A stretch of DNA of 64,000 nucleotides from Tanypteryx hageni (lineage: Eukaryota > Arthropoda > Insecta > Odonata > Petaluridae). The notes below the pieces were generated by a model. That model ran no database searches. It saw only the letters and a list, made by a program, of their open reading frames with translations, and was not told the origin of the DNA. Where the stretch lies: contig CM054117.1 in assembly GCA_028673005.1 (NCBI GenBank), positions 51,829,870 to 51,893,869 of the forward strand, given 5' to 3'. Position 1 is the stretch's first letter, and the number at the start of each line of letters is the position of its first letter. Made by a program: the position numbers and the translations under genes. Below are positions 54,029 to 64,000 of the stretch, piece after piece.

Positions 54029-56856
54029 CAGTGGCGTAGCGTCCGGAGAGACTTGGAGACTAAGTCTCCCCAATAATTTTGTATAGTTGAAATTATTTAA
54101 TATAAATTATTCTTCGGACGTAGAAGCATATCTTGTATTATGTTGTTGAATTGAATTGTGAATTGAACGATTAAAACAGCAAGTAAATTCAAGCGCTGTT
54201 TATACAGAAAGAGATGAATGAATAAACGACAAACCCCCTGAGACTGAACTAAAGCAGTCTCAGCTGTGTGTGCGCAGAACGTAATGCGCTGCCTCCATCC
54301 ACCACCCGAGCCTAACTCAATACCCAGGCGCACTGGACAAACCAGAGACGTCTCGCCAGCACATCTATACCACTCGGAAAGTTTATTAGACGCTGTGCTG
54401 TTGCTGTACAGGTTTCACGTGCGCATTAATTGTATGTTATTATAATTGTCTAAGTGTTTTTACTACCACATTCATTTTGATTAAACGGCTGGTATGAACT
54501 AATTAGGAAGCGGTGACTTAATAGAGTACTTGCTTAAAACTCCATTTTCATCACTTCCCTACGAAAAAAATGCGAGTTAAAATGTAAGAGACCTACACCA
54601 AAAATAACCTTTGTGGTAAACGAAAACAAACAGAAACATACATTTCAAACTGTCTGGTATGAGAAATACAAATGGCTTACTGCCAGTGCCATGACCAATA
54701 CAATATATTGCTATGTGTGCCTTCTATTCGGTGGTGACAAAGATTGGTGCAATGAAGGTATAAACACAATAAAAATATCTGATGTGGCCACCATATCTGT
54801 AATATTTCTAAAAATTCTAATTAGGTTACACAATAATAAATATTTTGAGAAACTGCGAGAAAATTTTAGACTTTACAAAGAGCAGAAAGAAACTCAAACC
54901 ATAGCCTTCCAATATTGGATATAGCCACAAAGCTCCAACAATTAAGAAAAGAAAAAGGAGCGTTACTAAGATGTAACTAAGCGTCAATTGTTAACAATAG
55001 TCGTCGGTAGGTGGCGCGGTGGTGGCAACAAAAAATATAAGATATCTCTTAAACAATGCATTATATGGAAAAATATTTCAAACAAAGGTTGTAGAAAATT
55101 AAATTTTCTACATCTTTTATTCCAGTACATTTTTACATTTATCAAATATTAAAGCAAATATTTCAAAATGATGGATAAGTGACAAAAGTAAACACCCACT
55201 TTCGGTTGACCGATTTTTACCAAAAACTAATCAATTCTTGTGACTTTTATAAAAATTTTAAATATCAAATTTCGCGATGACTTGATTAATAGTTTTTGAG
55301 TTAGAGCACCCAACAAAAGCTATCACATACACACAGACATCATTGAGAAAATGGTCAAAACTTGTTCAGGGGACCTCAAAACGTGTATTTCCGTTGAAAT
55401 CTCGAAGTTGATTTTTTTCATGAAAACAATACTTTCCCCCATACTACGTAAATGGAGAAAGCAAAAACGTTGATCGAAAAGCACAAAAACACAACAACAT
55501 TTGAAAAACAAAGAATCTTTTCAGTTACTTGGAAAAACCCGTATTGAGCACGCCCTTTCGGAATCCGCACGCCTTGCTGCAATAAAACACAACAAAGAAG
55601 TGTCATTCAATAGACAAGTTCTTAGTCGTCTCATTCTAACAATAATATTTCTACGCAAACAAGAACTACCCTTTCGTGGCCAACGAGAAGACGAGAGTTC
55701 TAGCGACAAAGGCAACTATCTTGAATTCTTACATTTGCTTGTTCAAGGCGAACAGTTAATCAGAGACCTCTTAACGTCATCTATATCATAACTTGTGTTG
55801 TGAATGAAAAAAATTAAGAAAGAAATCCAAGAATATTCCTTCGTTTCGATCCAAGCTGATGAAACGTCCGATGTTTCATGCAAAAGCCAAATGTGTATTA
55901 TTTTTCGATACTGTACAGAGGACAGAATAAACGAGAGGTCCGTCAGCTTTTATGATCTATCCAAAGATAAAACTGCAACGGGTCTATCGAAAATTATATA
56001 TGGATCGATACAGGAGTGGAATGTGGAAAGTAAAGTAATTAGTCAGACATATGACGGCGCTACGGTGATGGCTGGTTGAGCAGGAGTTCAACATCTGGTG
56101 AAGCAGTTTTGTCCGCATGCAGCTTTCATTCACTACTACGCACATCAGTTGAATTTATTGTTACTGCATGGCTCTAACACCATAAGGCAAGTTTGTATAT
56201 TTGTATGTGACATCACTGCGTTCCATAAGTTTCTCTTAGCAAGTCATCGAAACGAACAGTGCTGTTGACTGAAAAGGGATTCAAATTGCTCCAAGCTAGT
56301 ACTACGCGCTGGAACTTTCATTTTAGGTCAGTTTCGACAATAAAAAAACACTTCTCTGAATTATATTGCGTTTTTAACAACATAATCGAGAATTCAGATT
56401 TTCAATGGGATCCTGAATCATTCAACTGCGCAGTGGGGCTAAAAAGACGAATGGGCGACCCGATGTTTGTCTATTTATTGTGTTTTTACCATGCGTGCTT
56501 TGTTTACGTTGACCATCTATTCAATGTATTAGAGACTGCAACTAAGAGTAACAGGTTGCCACAACGAAATAAGAGCTGCAATGGACAACATTAAAAAACG
56601 AAGAAGTGAAACTTTTGCAGAAAAATGTAAGAAAAACAGCATAAACTGAACAAAGACTTAATATTTAGTGACAAGGGAAGGAACATTTTAAGAGTTTTAA
56701 CCTACGAGATTCTTGATTATCAAATTACGCAAATGGATTCAAGATTTGGAGACTTTTCCAAAATTCAGTTTGTTGAATTAGTGAATGAAAAATAATTCAT
56801 GGACCACAGAGAAGAATTTCCAAAATCGAAAATGCTACAGTTGTTAAAACTGACTC
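54029..56856 (+). mobile_element. hAT transposon, unit 2 (truncated, uninterrupted)
   Basis: Left TIR CAGTGGCGTAGCG, zinc-finger ORF 54613-54924, core ORFs 55501-55791, 55804-56079 and 56259-56594. Here WDPESFNCAVGLKRRMGDPM is continuous, the empty site for the LINE found in unit 1. The right third, including the dimerisation domain and right TIR, is missing because unit 3 starts at about 56857. Confidence 0.88.
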
Positions 56857-57108
56857 CCCTTCATCCCGTGGTTTCCACCTCACCCACTTGTCAGCAACAG
56901 TCCCTACATCTGTGAAATGCTGCCATCTGCCGGTGATTAGAGTGAAGTAGAAGGGAGTTCTCTCCAAACCAGTCGACAACAAGACTTCGTAAGCGGAAAA
57001 ACAACCGAGGGCCACTCCACTCAAAGCGTTGGTTCCGATGTGAATTTTGGTGAGTGCTAGCATATTACTTATCGAACATCTTTGGCGGTCGATGAGGGCG
57101 TCGGCCAT
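56797..57108 (-). CDS. unit 3 copy of the unrecognised minus-strand ORF
   Basis: It begins MADALIDRQRCSISNMLALT and keeps TGRWQHFTDVGTVADKWVRW. After codon 80 it crosses the junction into hAT sequence, so its C-terminus is unrelated to unit 2. Not recognised. Confidence 0.2.
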   Translation of the reverse strand: MADALIDRQRCSISNMLALTKIHIGTNALSGVALGCFSAYEVLLSTGLERTPFYFTLITGRWQHFTDVGTVADKWVRWKPRDEGESVLTTVAFSILEILLCGP

Positions 57109-59688
57109 TACATCGCATCGTAAACTCGAATAGTTGACATCTTTCTTTTGTTTGCCTCATCAAATTGCTTAATTCGCGCTTCCTGATCACTTCTACACAA
57201 AAGACTTGAAGTTTTACTTTACTCTTAATTGTTTTTCTTTCTGTTTCGTTAGGTATGTTCGTCCCGCTTTCGTAATTTTCTTTTTCGTCTCGTTCGCAGC
57301 GACTTTCCAACCAAATGCATACTTAAAATGTTCATCCTTTAGGTCGTTGTCATTTTGCGTTAGGCGTTTTACGCGCGTGTGCTGCCATCTTTGTTTCTTT
57401 AGCAGAGCGCGAAGCTGGTTCTACTTGGGCTATCGAGAGACTGAAGAGGAGGTAGCCACTCTCATATGATGCGTGCGACTTCTATTCTCGAATAATCGAT
57501 ACTGAAATCACACGCTGTATTCTCGCGGGCAGTAGCCTTAAAGTTTCTTAGCTGCGCTCAGTGTCCTATTGCAGCTCACTTGTCATATATGATAAAATAA
57601 ATAGTAATTAAATTGGTAAATGGCTATTTCAGCCTCACAAACCATTTGAATTTAACAGGCTCTAAAGAAGAATAATATAACTGAGTAAAGAGAGCCACCG
57701 GAAATCTGAAGGCGACCCAGCGAATATGGCCTGGCGACCTATTTTTGTGATTAAGAACCACTTCCATAGAGTGAATAGTCGGCACTCCTTTAACCAAGTG
57801 GTTTCTAAACTGGGTGCCGTGGCATACTGGGGTGTCGGAGGTCCTTTATAGGGATGCTGCGGAATATATTTTGTAGTAAATAAACGGTTTGGAGATGATA
57901 ATAGGTAATTAGGGCAACAACCTTCCACTAATAAATTGAATGTGGTGTAGTACCAAGACATAGATATAACAAAGGTTGTAATACCCGTATCTAAAATATA
58001 AACTAATACTTTAAAGGCTTGAATTACGCGAAATTCTGTATCTCTGAAAGGGTACCGCTCCTACAAATGGTTTGAAAACTATTGCTCTATCCATAGCCAA
58101 CTAAAATCGTTTAATATCTAATATACGCTTTGTTTTGAGTAACATTGATTATGTCTTTCTTCACCGTTCTAATTCGTTTTATAAGAAAATACTAGTGGCT
58201 TGTTGCAGCTAATGCTGCAAGAAACTGAGGGGAACAGATTAATAAATTTAATATTTTATATATTAAAATAATATATTAATATTTTAACTAATCTCACCTT
58301 TCTTTATAAATGTTAAATCATTATAATAATTACACAATACATACATAATACAATATAAAATAAAAGACGAAAACAAAGAAAAGATATAATAACTAATAGA
58401 ATAAAAGAATAAATAAATAACAGCTGAATTCGATGTTTCAACACATTATAATTGATTACTAGGACAATTTAAATCACAAAATTTGAATTATAAACCCTCA
58501 TAAACACATTATCAAAGTCTAATAACATATCTATTTAAGTTACCGCCATATTGTTTATCGTTACCAAGGCATTGTGTAAAATTCGAATTTTTACGCTAAA
58601 AACTAAAATAGGCATCGATTCAAAGCATATACGAAAATCAAAGACAGGACAATGAATTTTCATTCTTTTTTGAGGCTTTTGGTTCAACTCCCAAATTTGT
58701 ACGATTATCAAAAGTAATTTTAAAATGCTAAAGAGTAAAGACTTGCATACCAAGAAAATCGATATTTACGTGTTATCTTATGGGAAACTTAGCGATATTT
58801 AGATGAAACCTCAGTCTACATTTTAACACGGCTTAGGATCACTCCCTCCCTCTATCTCCTCTCTCACTCCCCCTGTCTCTCTCTTTTTTTCTTCCTCTCT
58901 CTCCTTCTCGCTCACGTATTAAAACATTCAAAGCACGCTTTCCTTACGCATATAGTATAAGTGTTGAGATGACAATGCAGTCTCGAGGTTTAACAATGCC
59001 ACGGTCGGCAAGGAAACATATCGTTAAAAAGGTTAAAAATTTCCAATAAATATGATTTAAACGGATAACTTGAGCTATTTCGATTCATAAGTGAAATGTG
59101 ACGATAAGATTAAGAAACATAATTTATTATGCTTTAAAATGGTTCATACTCGAGGATCGTAGGTCGCTTATTTCTAATTTTAATTTGCAAAAGACTAAAA
59201 GCCTGCAAGGCGAAAAGTCGACTTTTACGTATTATTTTATGAGAAATTGAAATCATCTCCCGGAGTCGAACCCGGGACCTTTTTATATAGATTTCTTTAC
59301 TCTCAATAATTTTTCCCGCTCCACACAGCTTTAAGATTTCGAATGAGCCCTTGTACGCATCTCTAAGTGCTACAGTTCTCTCACAGTTTCAATTACAAAA
59401 ATACGGCTTACAGAATTATATATTAAGATAATTTTAAGTAATTTTTTAATAATTCTTCCTGGAAGTCTTCTTTACTTGTGAATAAATAAACTGTGACTTC
59501 CCATCATGCTTTTGGCTAATTAAGTGCCACATTTCTCTCAATCTGTTTCCAACCATGTGGTGAGTTCAATAATTTTCTTTGGAATTACACAGGCCTACTT
59601 GGAAAAAAGGGGATTATTCAGAAATTGTTTACTGATATTTTACACCTTGTGCGTCTTATGTAATTTCCGGTATGTGTGCGTGTGTGAA

Positions 59689-59768
<80 letters not shown>

Positions 59769-59895
59769 GTGGAAATTCCATAAATCGAACTAAAGGGAAA
59801 CAAAAAAATATAAAATTTATTCACTTCGAGTTATGGAAGTTCCATTGTATATGTGTGTGTGCACCTATTTATTTAAACGTCTTATTCTTCTCTAG

Positions 59896-60141
59896 GACAA
59901 GTGGTTGTTCTACGTTGTAGCATTTCTCGAGGGACTCTTTCTTCCATTATACATGGGGACCTTCGCGGGATAGTCTTCGCGAACGATGGACCAGCCTTTC
60001 GTCATATTTCTCATAATAGTGTCGGCCATTGGAGGCCTGATCATATTGGGTGTGTGGTTTAGATGCTGCGGTTCATCCTCAACACCGATGGCTAAATCGA
60101 AGAATACGGCTGGAATTCCGACAGCTATCGTCATTCATGAG
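59896..60141 (+). CDS. Gene B unit 3, helix exon, most diverged copy
   Basis: 82 codons between TTCTCTAG and CATGAG|GTAAGA. Same TAG (59971-59973) and ATG (59986). By hand count about 20 substitutions separate it from unit 1, mostly residue-changing (MDQPFVIFLIIVSAIGGLII versus MVHPFVIFLIIVLAIGGLIT), and three codons (NTA) are lost. Before the stop it reads AFLEGLFLPLYMG, closer to gene A AFIGGLF than units 1 and 2 are (PFLEVIF). No tail exon follows within the window, so this copy is probably not functional as it stands. Confidence 0.5.
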
Positions 60142-60400
60142 GTAAGAAAGAACCAACTGGCAGAATGCGGAATCCTTAGGGAATAGGACCTTATTGAGGT
60201 GAAGAGAGGACAAGTCAGATGATCGGGATACATCAACAGAATTTTAATTAAAATTAGAGAGTGGATTTCATAAATTTCTATGCAAGCAAAAAAGTATCCA
60301 TTCGCTTTTTGATCTAGAGAACAAAAGTTGTCTTTGAAATTCGAAGCGAATTATCTGTATAATATTATTATACACAAAAACATACGAAAAATTGAAACGG

Positions 60401-61726
60401 GAGAGCCACGTTGGTACAATAAGCAAGTTAGGAGTGCGCTTTGGCGTCAGAGAATAAGCCCCGCGAAAATAAAAAATATGCCGTCTACATCATCCGATGA
60501 ATATAGAGCAACTAAAGTTAAGACGTATAAGGAATCCCGCGCTAAAGCGAGAACTACTATGCGCGAGGCTTTTACTAACTTCCGGAATAAGGTATTAAAT
60601 AATTATTTGAAGGAGGACTCCAAAGCGTTTTGGTCCTATGTGAGAGAGGTCCAAGGTAGAGGCCCTACCATACCTTCCCTGCGTAATGACTCGGGTGCCG
60701 TTATTCATGATAGCGTAGAGAAAGCCAACCTGTTAAACGGTCATTTTGTAAAAGCATTCACAGCCGTCAGCGACCATTGCGTACATTATGCATCCGCAAT
60801 AAGGGGGGGCCTGATGGACGATATAATATTTTCGGAGGTGGGAATAGCAAAGCAATTAAGTTCCATCAGACATAACAAAGCCACTGGCCCCGAAGAAATT
60901 CCTGCTCGCGTTTTAAAAGAATTAGCTGAAGAAATAGCACCTTTTCTTCGGATAATCTTCGAGAAATCCATTTCTCGCGCAGAGGTCCCTAGCGACTGGA
61001 GGTTAGCGCACGTTACCCCAATTCATAAGGGCGGCGACAAGGAGAACCCAGAAAATTACAGGCCGATTTCTTTAACTTCGATATCGTGTAAGATTCTCGA
61101 GCATATACTCGTTAGCAACATAATGAGATTTCTTGATAGTAATTTATTGTTAGATGATTGTCAACACGGCTTCAGGAAAGGTAGGTCATGTGATACTCAG
61201 CTCGGTCTTTTTGTTAATTGTATACTGAGAAGCGGAGAAAAGAATACGCAGGTCGATGCCATTTTCTTAGATTTTAGGAAAGCCTATGATAAGGTACCTC
61301 ACAGGAAGTTAATAACGAAATTAGAAACCTTAGGTGTTAATTCTAAAATCGTCAGTTGGATCCGTGAATTTTTAAATCATAGGAAGCAGAAGGTTGTTAT
61401 AGATGGGAAATCTTCGAACTTAGTGGAGGTTGTCTCTGGCGTTCCACAGGGTAGTGTAATTGGTCCGTTATTATTTCTAATTTATATAAACGATATCAGC
61501 TCAGTAGTCAGAAGTAAAATTAGGCTTTTCGCGGACGACACCGTCATCTATAGAGAAATAAGCAATCCGGAAGACCACCAGTATCTCGAAAATGACCTAG
61601 AAGCTATTTATGCATGGTGTAAGGAATGGCAGTTAGAGAACAACCAAAAGAAAAGCTGCGTCATCAAGTTATGGAGAACCAAAAGTATCTCGTTGGATAA
61701 TAATTATTCGTTGGACGGAGTAGAGA
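60401..61726 (+). pseudogene. CR1/L2-like LINE ORF2 fragment, both ends missing
   Basis: An open frame of 442 codons from GEPRWYNKQVRSALWRQR through VTPIHKGGDKENPENYRPIS, HGFRKGRSCDTQ, FLDFRKAYDKVPH, GVPQGSVIGPLLF and FADDTVIYREI to SLDGVEIG, where the unit sequence resumes. No endonuclease and no C-terminus or 3' tail. The RT core is intact, so it is younger than the minus-strand LINE. It belongs to the same family group, but to a different subfamily from the 35.5-kb element. Confidence 0.88.
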
Positions 61727-62703
61727 TTGGATAATTTTCGGGTTTTATTATTTTTTAATTTGGATAAAATGATTTTTAAATAAAAATCTTGTTTAAAAAT
61801 TTAAAAGTTTTATCAACAATCAAAACTTTTTATCTTGTGTTAAACGCCTTCAGGTGGAGAGGAAAACTTCGCAGGCTGAACAAACATCTTGTTTCCCCTT
61901 CAACTTCATTTGTAAACACACCAGATATTAGTGAAATAATTTCTCTTTCGTAGTGTTTTCAACTAACAGACATTCGGAGGGTAAATATTGGGTTTCATTA
62001 TTTTCCTTTTCATTCTGGTTAAAATCGGGTATAAATAAGTTACAGATTTTTCAAAGGTTAAAAAAAAAAGTTAAAACTTGGATAATTTTCGGGTTTTGTT
62101 ATTTTTTAATTTGGATAAAATGATTTTTAAATAAAAATCTTGTTTAAAAATTTAAAAGTTTTTTTGACAATCAAAACTTTTTACTATGCATTAAGTATGG
62201 TTGAGGGTGTGATATCTTGCATTAAACGCCTGTAGGTGGAGAGGAACATCTCGCAGGCTGCACAAACATCTTGCTTCCCGTTCAACTTCATTTGTAAACA
62301 CACCAGATATTAGTGAAATAATTTTTCTTTCGAAGTGTTTTCAACTAACAGACACCTGGGCTCTTTTTTTCCTTATCCTATCAAATATCTAACAGCGACT
62401 AGCTAAGGCGAATCCTTGACTATTCGTGGCGCGAACAAACCAAGGAGATACAGATTGTGTTACGAAGTAAGCTTACGAATAAATTCTTCACAATGAGAAT
62501 AAACAGACTGTTCGAGAACATCTTGGACTGCACGCAAGTGCTGAGGTGCCTACAAGCGCCAGAATAGAAATTCTGATATAAAATCTAAAAAACTTGTGTT
62601 TAAAGAAAACTAATAATTTCGTATTTTTTCGAGTTTTACCCGAAATTTAAAATAGACAATCGGTGGGTAAAAATCTGCTAAACCCCGAAAAATCCACACC
62701 CTA
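61727..62703. mobile_element. TAGGGT-end element, unit 3 (right part)
   Basis: From TTGGATAATTTTCGGGTTTT it follows the unit 2 element to its right end CCACACCCTA (62703). The next eight bases are CTTATAAC, the same 8-mer that precedes the left end in units 1 and 2. Confidence 0.6.
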
Positions 62704-62711
62704 CTTATAAC

Positions 62712-63165
62712 TCTTTAAGCCAGAAAATTCCACATCTGATAATGATGATCATTCGGCGAAACCGGTGGTACATATATATAAACTTGTAAATTTCGCGGTA
62801 AATGTGCACAACTAAACTAAATTTGAGCATGAAGGCAAATTTTACTAGGCACCGTGTTGGGTAGGTTAGTCGAAGTGTTTTTGGTTCCTCCTCACGTTCA
62901 CTGTGTTTTCCCCTCGGGTTGGGAAGCGTTCATCTTAATATATACCAGTGGATCCGAACCATCCATGATTTTTGTTATTATTTAACGTAATTATTAAAGT
63001 GTAGCATTTCTCATTCTTACTTATTTCCACATTTACCAAGGCACATCGGATAATACTTATTTCTGGAAACTTAAACTTACATTTGTCGAGCTTGGTGGTA
63101 AATGTGCACATTTACATGTAAATGTACACATTTCCTGATTACGTACCTTTACCGTAACACATATA
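62712..63165. other. unassigned sequence between unit 3 and a Tigger element
   Basis: CTTTAAGCCAGAAAATTCC resembles the Penelope-end word CTTAAGCCAAAAAAATTG. CATCTGATAATGATGATCATTCGGCGAAACC looks loosely hammerhead-like but lacks a proper core. GGTAAATGTGCAC occurs twice (62790, 63091). No coding region seen. Confidence 0.35.
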
Positions 63166-63762
63166 CAGTGGAAACCGCTTAACACGAAATGTGGGGGACC
63201 AGCGCAAACATTTCGTCTTAACCGAATTTCGTGCTAAACGAATTTCATGATAACCTTTTTTGAGACTGATTTGAGATACTGATATAAGCTCGTAAATGAA
63301 TCTTGACATAACAAATATGCGATGGAAACAGCACAGTAATTAGTTATAATAATGAAAACCTTATAATTTATTCATTACATATATACATAAAAAATAATGT
63401 TATTTCAATAATTTCATAAAAACAATGTACAAATATTAAGTAAGTAAGTAGGTCACTAAAGTAGTTCAATTGTCTACTTAACAAAAATTCCGTAATTTTT
63501 TTCTGTCTAGCATTCATAATGACCTTTTTTCCACAAATTGTTCCAAATCATCAACCGTCTCATACAAATTGTCCTTATCTATTTGATTTTCCAAAAACCG
63601 ACGCACACTTTTTAGCATTCCATGGATATCCGCAGCACTTGGCACTGACAACATTCCGTCGTCATAGTCATCTCCACTTTCACTACTATTTTCATTTTCT
63701 TTTGTTGCACTTGATTTAACAATGTCCACAATATCACTGTCTGTTAAAAGTGGTGTAGTGAC
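63166..63762 (-). mobile_element. Tigger/pogo transposon remnant
   Basis: TA precedes CAGTGGAAACCGCTTAACAC (63166), the typical Tigger-type terminal inverted repeat; internal CTTAACCGAATTTCGTGCTA repeats the motif. The minus-strand transposase tail lies 350 bases inside. The other end is cut by a LINE at 63763. Confidence 0.75.
63514..63762 (-). pseudogene. Tigger transposase C-terminal tail
   Basis: The minus strand reads TPLLTDSDIVDIVKSSATKE, an acidic run (ESGDDYDDG), then VPSAADIHGMLKSVRRFLEN and LYETVDDLEQFVEKR with a stop at 63514. This acidic stretch followed by SxxDxxxxLxxxRRFLE and a final LExxVEK is typical of the end of Tigger/pogo transposases. The DDE core would lie beyond 63762, where a LINE is inserted. 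Confidence 0.7.
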
Positions 63763-64000
63763 AATACATCTACATCTACATCTACAAGTTAACCTGCAAT
63801 TCACCAAGTTGGTGGGTGGCAGGGGGTGCAATGCACCAAATCCTACCTAAAGATTGTCTAACGCAATTCGAAATTTCCTATTGTGATCTCTTATTGTCCT
63901 CGGAAAGAACGAGCCTAGATAACGCTCCGTCCTACAATCGATCTCACGTATTTTATCGTCTCGATCATTTCTACCTATATACGTCGGTGCCACAATTATT
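63763..64000 (-). mobile_element. CR1/L2-like LINE 3' end, running off the window
   Basis: The minus strand matches the 3' end of the 35.5-39.6 kb LINE, including TTAGACAATCTTTAGGTAGG, the GGTGCATTGCACCCCCTGCC palindrome and the tail, here with GATGTA repeated at least three times. The body continues past 64000. Confidence 0.9.

Larger units (their letters stand above)
41521..56856 (+). repeat. segmental duplication unit 2
   Basis: Nearly identical to unit 1 from 19771 (offset 21750 at the start), with small indels. It contains the gene B helix exon and tail exon, the candidate exon at 45979, the RTE-like and CR1-like LINE remnants and a hAT truncated at about 56856. It lacks the gene B first exon/promoter, the intact LINE, the Penelope-like element and the ATTAC fragment. 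The left junction (TTTGC|GGTTATATT) and the right junction (ACTCCC|CTTCATCC) are visible. Confidence 0.92.
56857..62703 (+). repeat. segmental duplication unit 3 (partial)
   Basis: Starts within the unit at the position equal to 19926, joined to the hAT of unit 2 at shared TCCC. It follows units 1/2 up to about 60361. A LINE fragment then replaces a segment equivalent to about 24390-25720, and the unit resumes with the TAGGGT element, whose right end at 62703 is the last recognisable unit sequence. The gene B tail exon is absent. Confidence 0.88.

Noticed and set aside
1..64000. CRISPR array, bacterial operon or integrated prokaryotic DNA
   Set aside because: No spaced direct repeats, no ribosome-binding patterns, no dense gene packing; all recognisable elements are metazoan.

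Overview
This window looks like nuclear DNA of an arthropod, probably an insect. It is AT-rich and intron-rich, with no bacterial-style operons. It is packed with animal transposons: CR1/L2-like and RTE-like LINEs, a Penelope-like element, a ZMYM-type hAT, Tigger/pogo and hAT MITEs, a Helitron remnant and tRNA-derived short repeats. Nothing identifies the species. All calls come from reading the sequence; no database search was possible.

The only convincing host genes form a small membrane-protein family. Gene A (about 5.5-11.9 kb, + strand) has a non-coding first exon and three coding exons. They encode a 186-residue protein with two membrane helices and a cytoplasmic-type tail bearing a PPSY (PPxY, WW-domain ligand) motif. 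Gene B (about 17.8-28 kb, + strand) is its tandem paralog. It shares the first-exon/promoter sequence, the phase-0 intron layout, the Ser/Pro-rich PPSY tail and blocks of 3'UTR. In gene B the exon that should carry both helices has an in-frame TAG in the loop between them. An ATG in good context lies 12 bases after that stop, so the product may be a shorter, single-helix protein.

From 19.77 kb to 62.7 kb the gene B region is repeated as three tandem units: unit 1 from 19771, unit 2 from 41521, unit 3 from about 56857. Units 2 and 3 lack the gene B promoter and first exon. Unit 3 also lacks the tail exon within this window. All three copies of the helix exon keep the same TAG.

Transposons date the duplications. 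The hAT, the minus-strand LINE with its nonsense codons, and several MITEs are shared by units 1 and 2, so they are older. A full-length LINE with two intact ORFs (35.5-39.6 kb), a Penelope-like element (33-34.2 kb) and a short Penelope-type fragment (31.6 kb) occur only in unit 1, inside or beside sequence that is uninterrupted in unit 2. In unit 3 a LINE fragment bridges a large deletion. The first 5 kb, 12-17 kb and the last 1.3 kb are mostly decayed repeats or sequence in which nothing was recognised.
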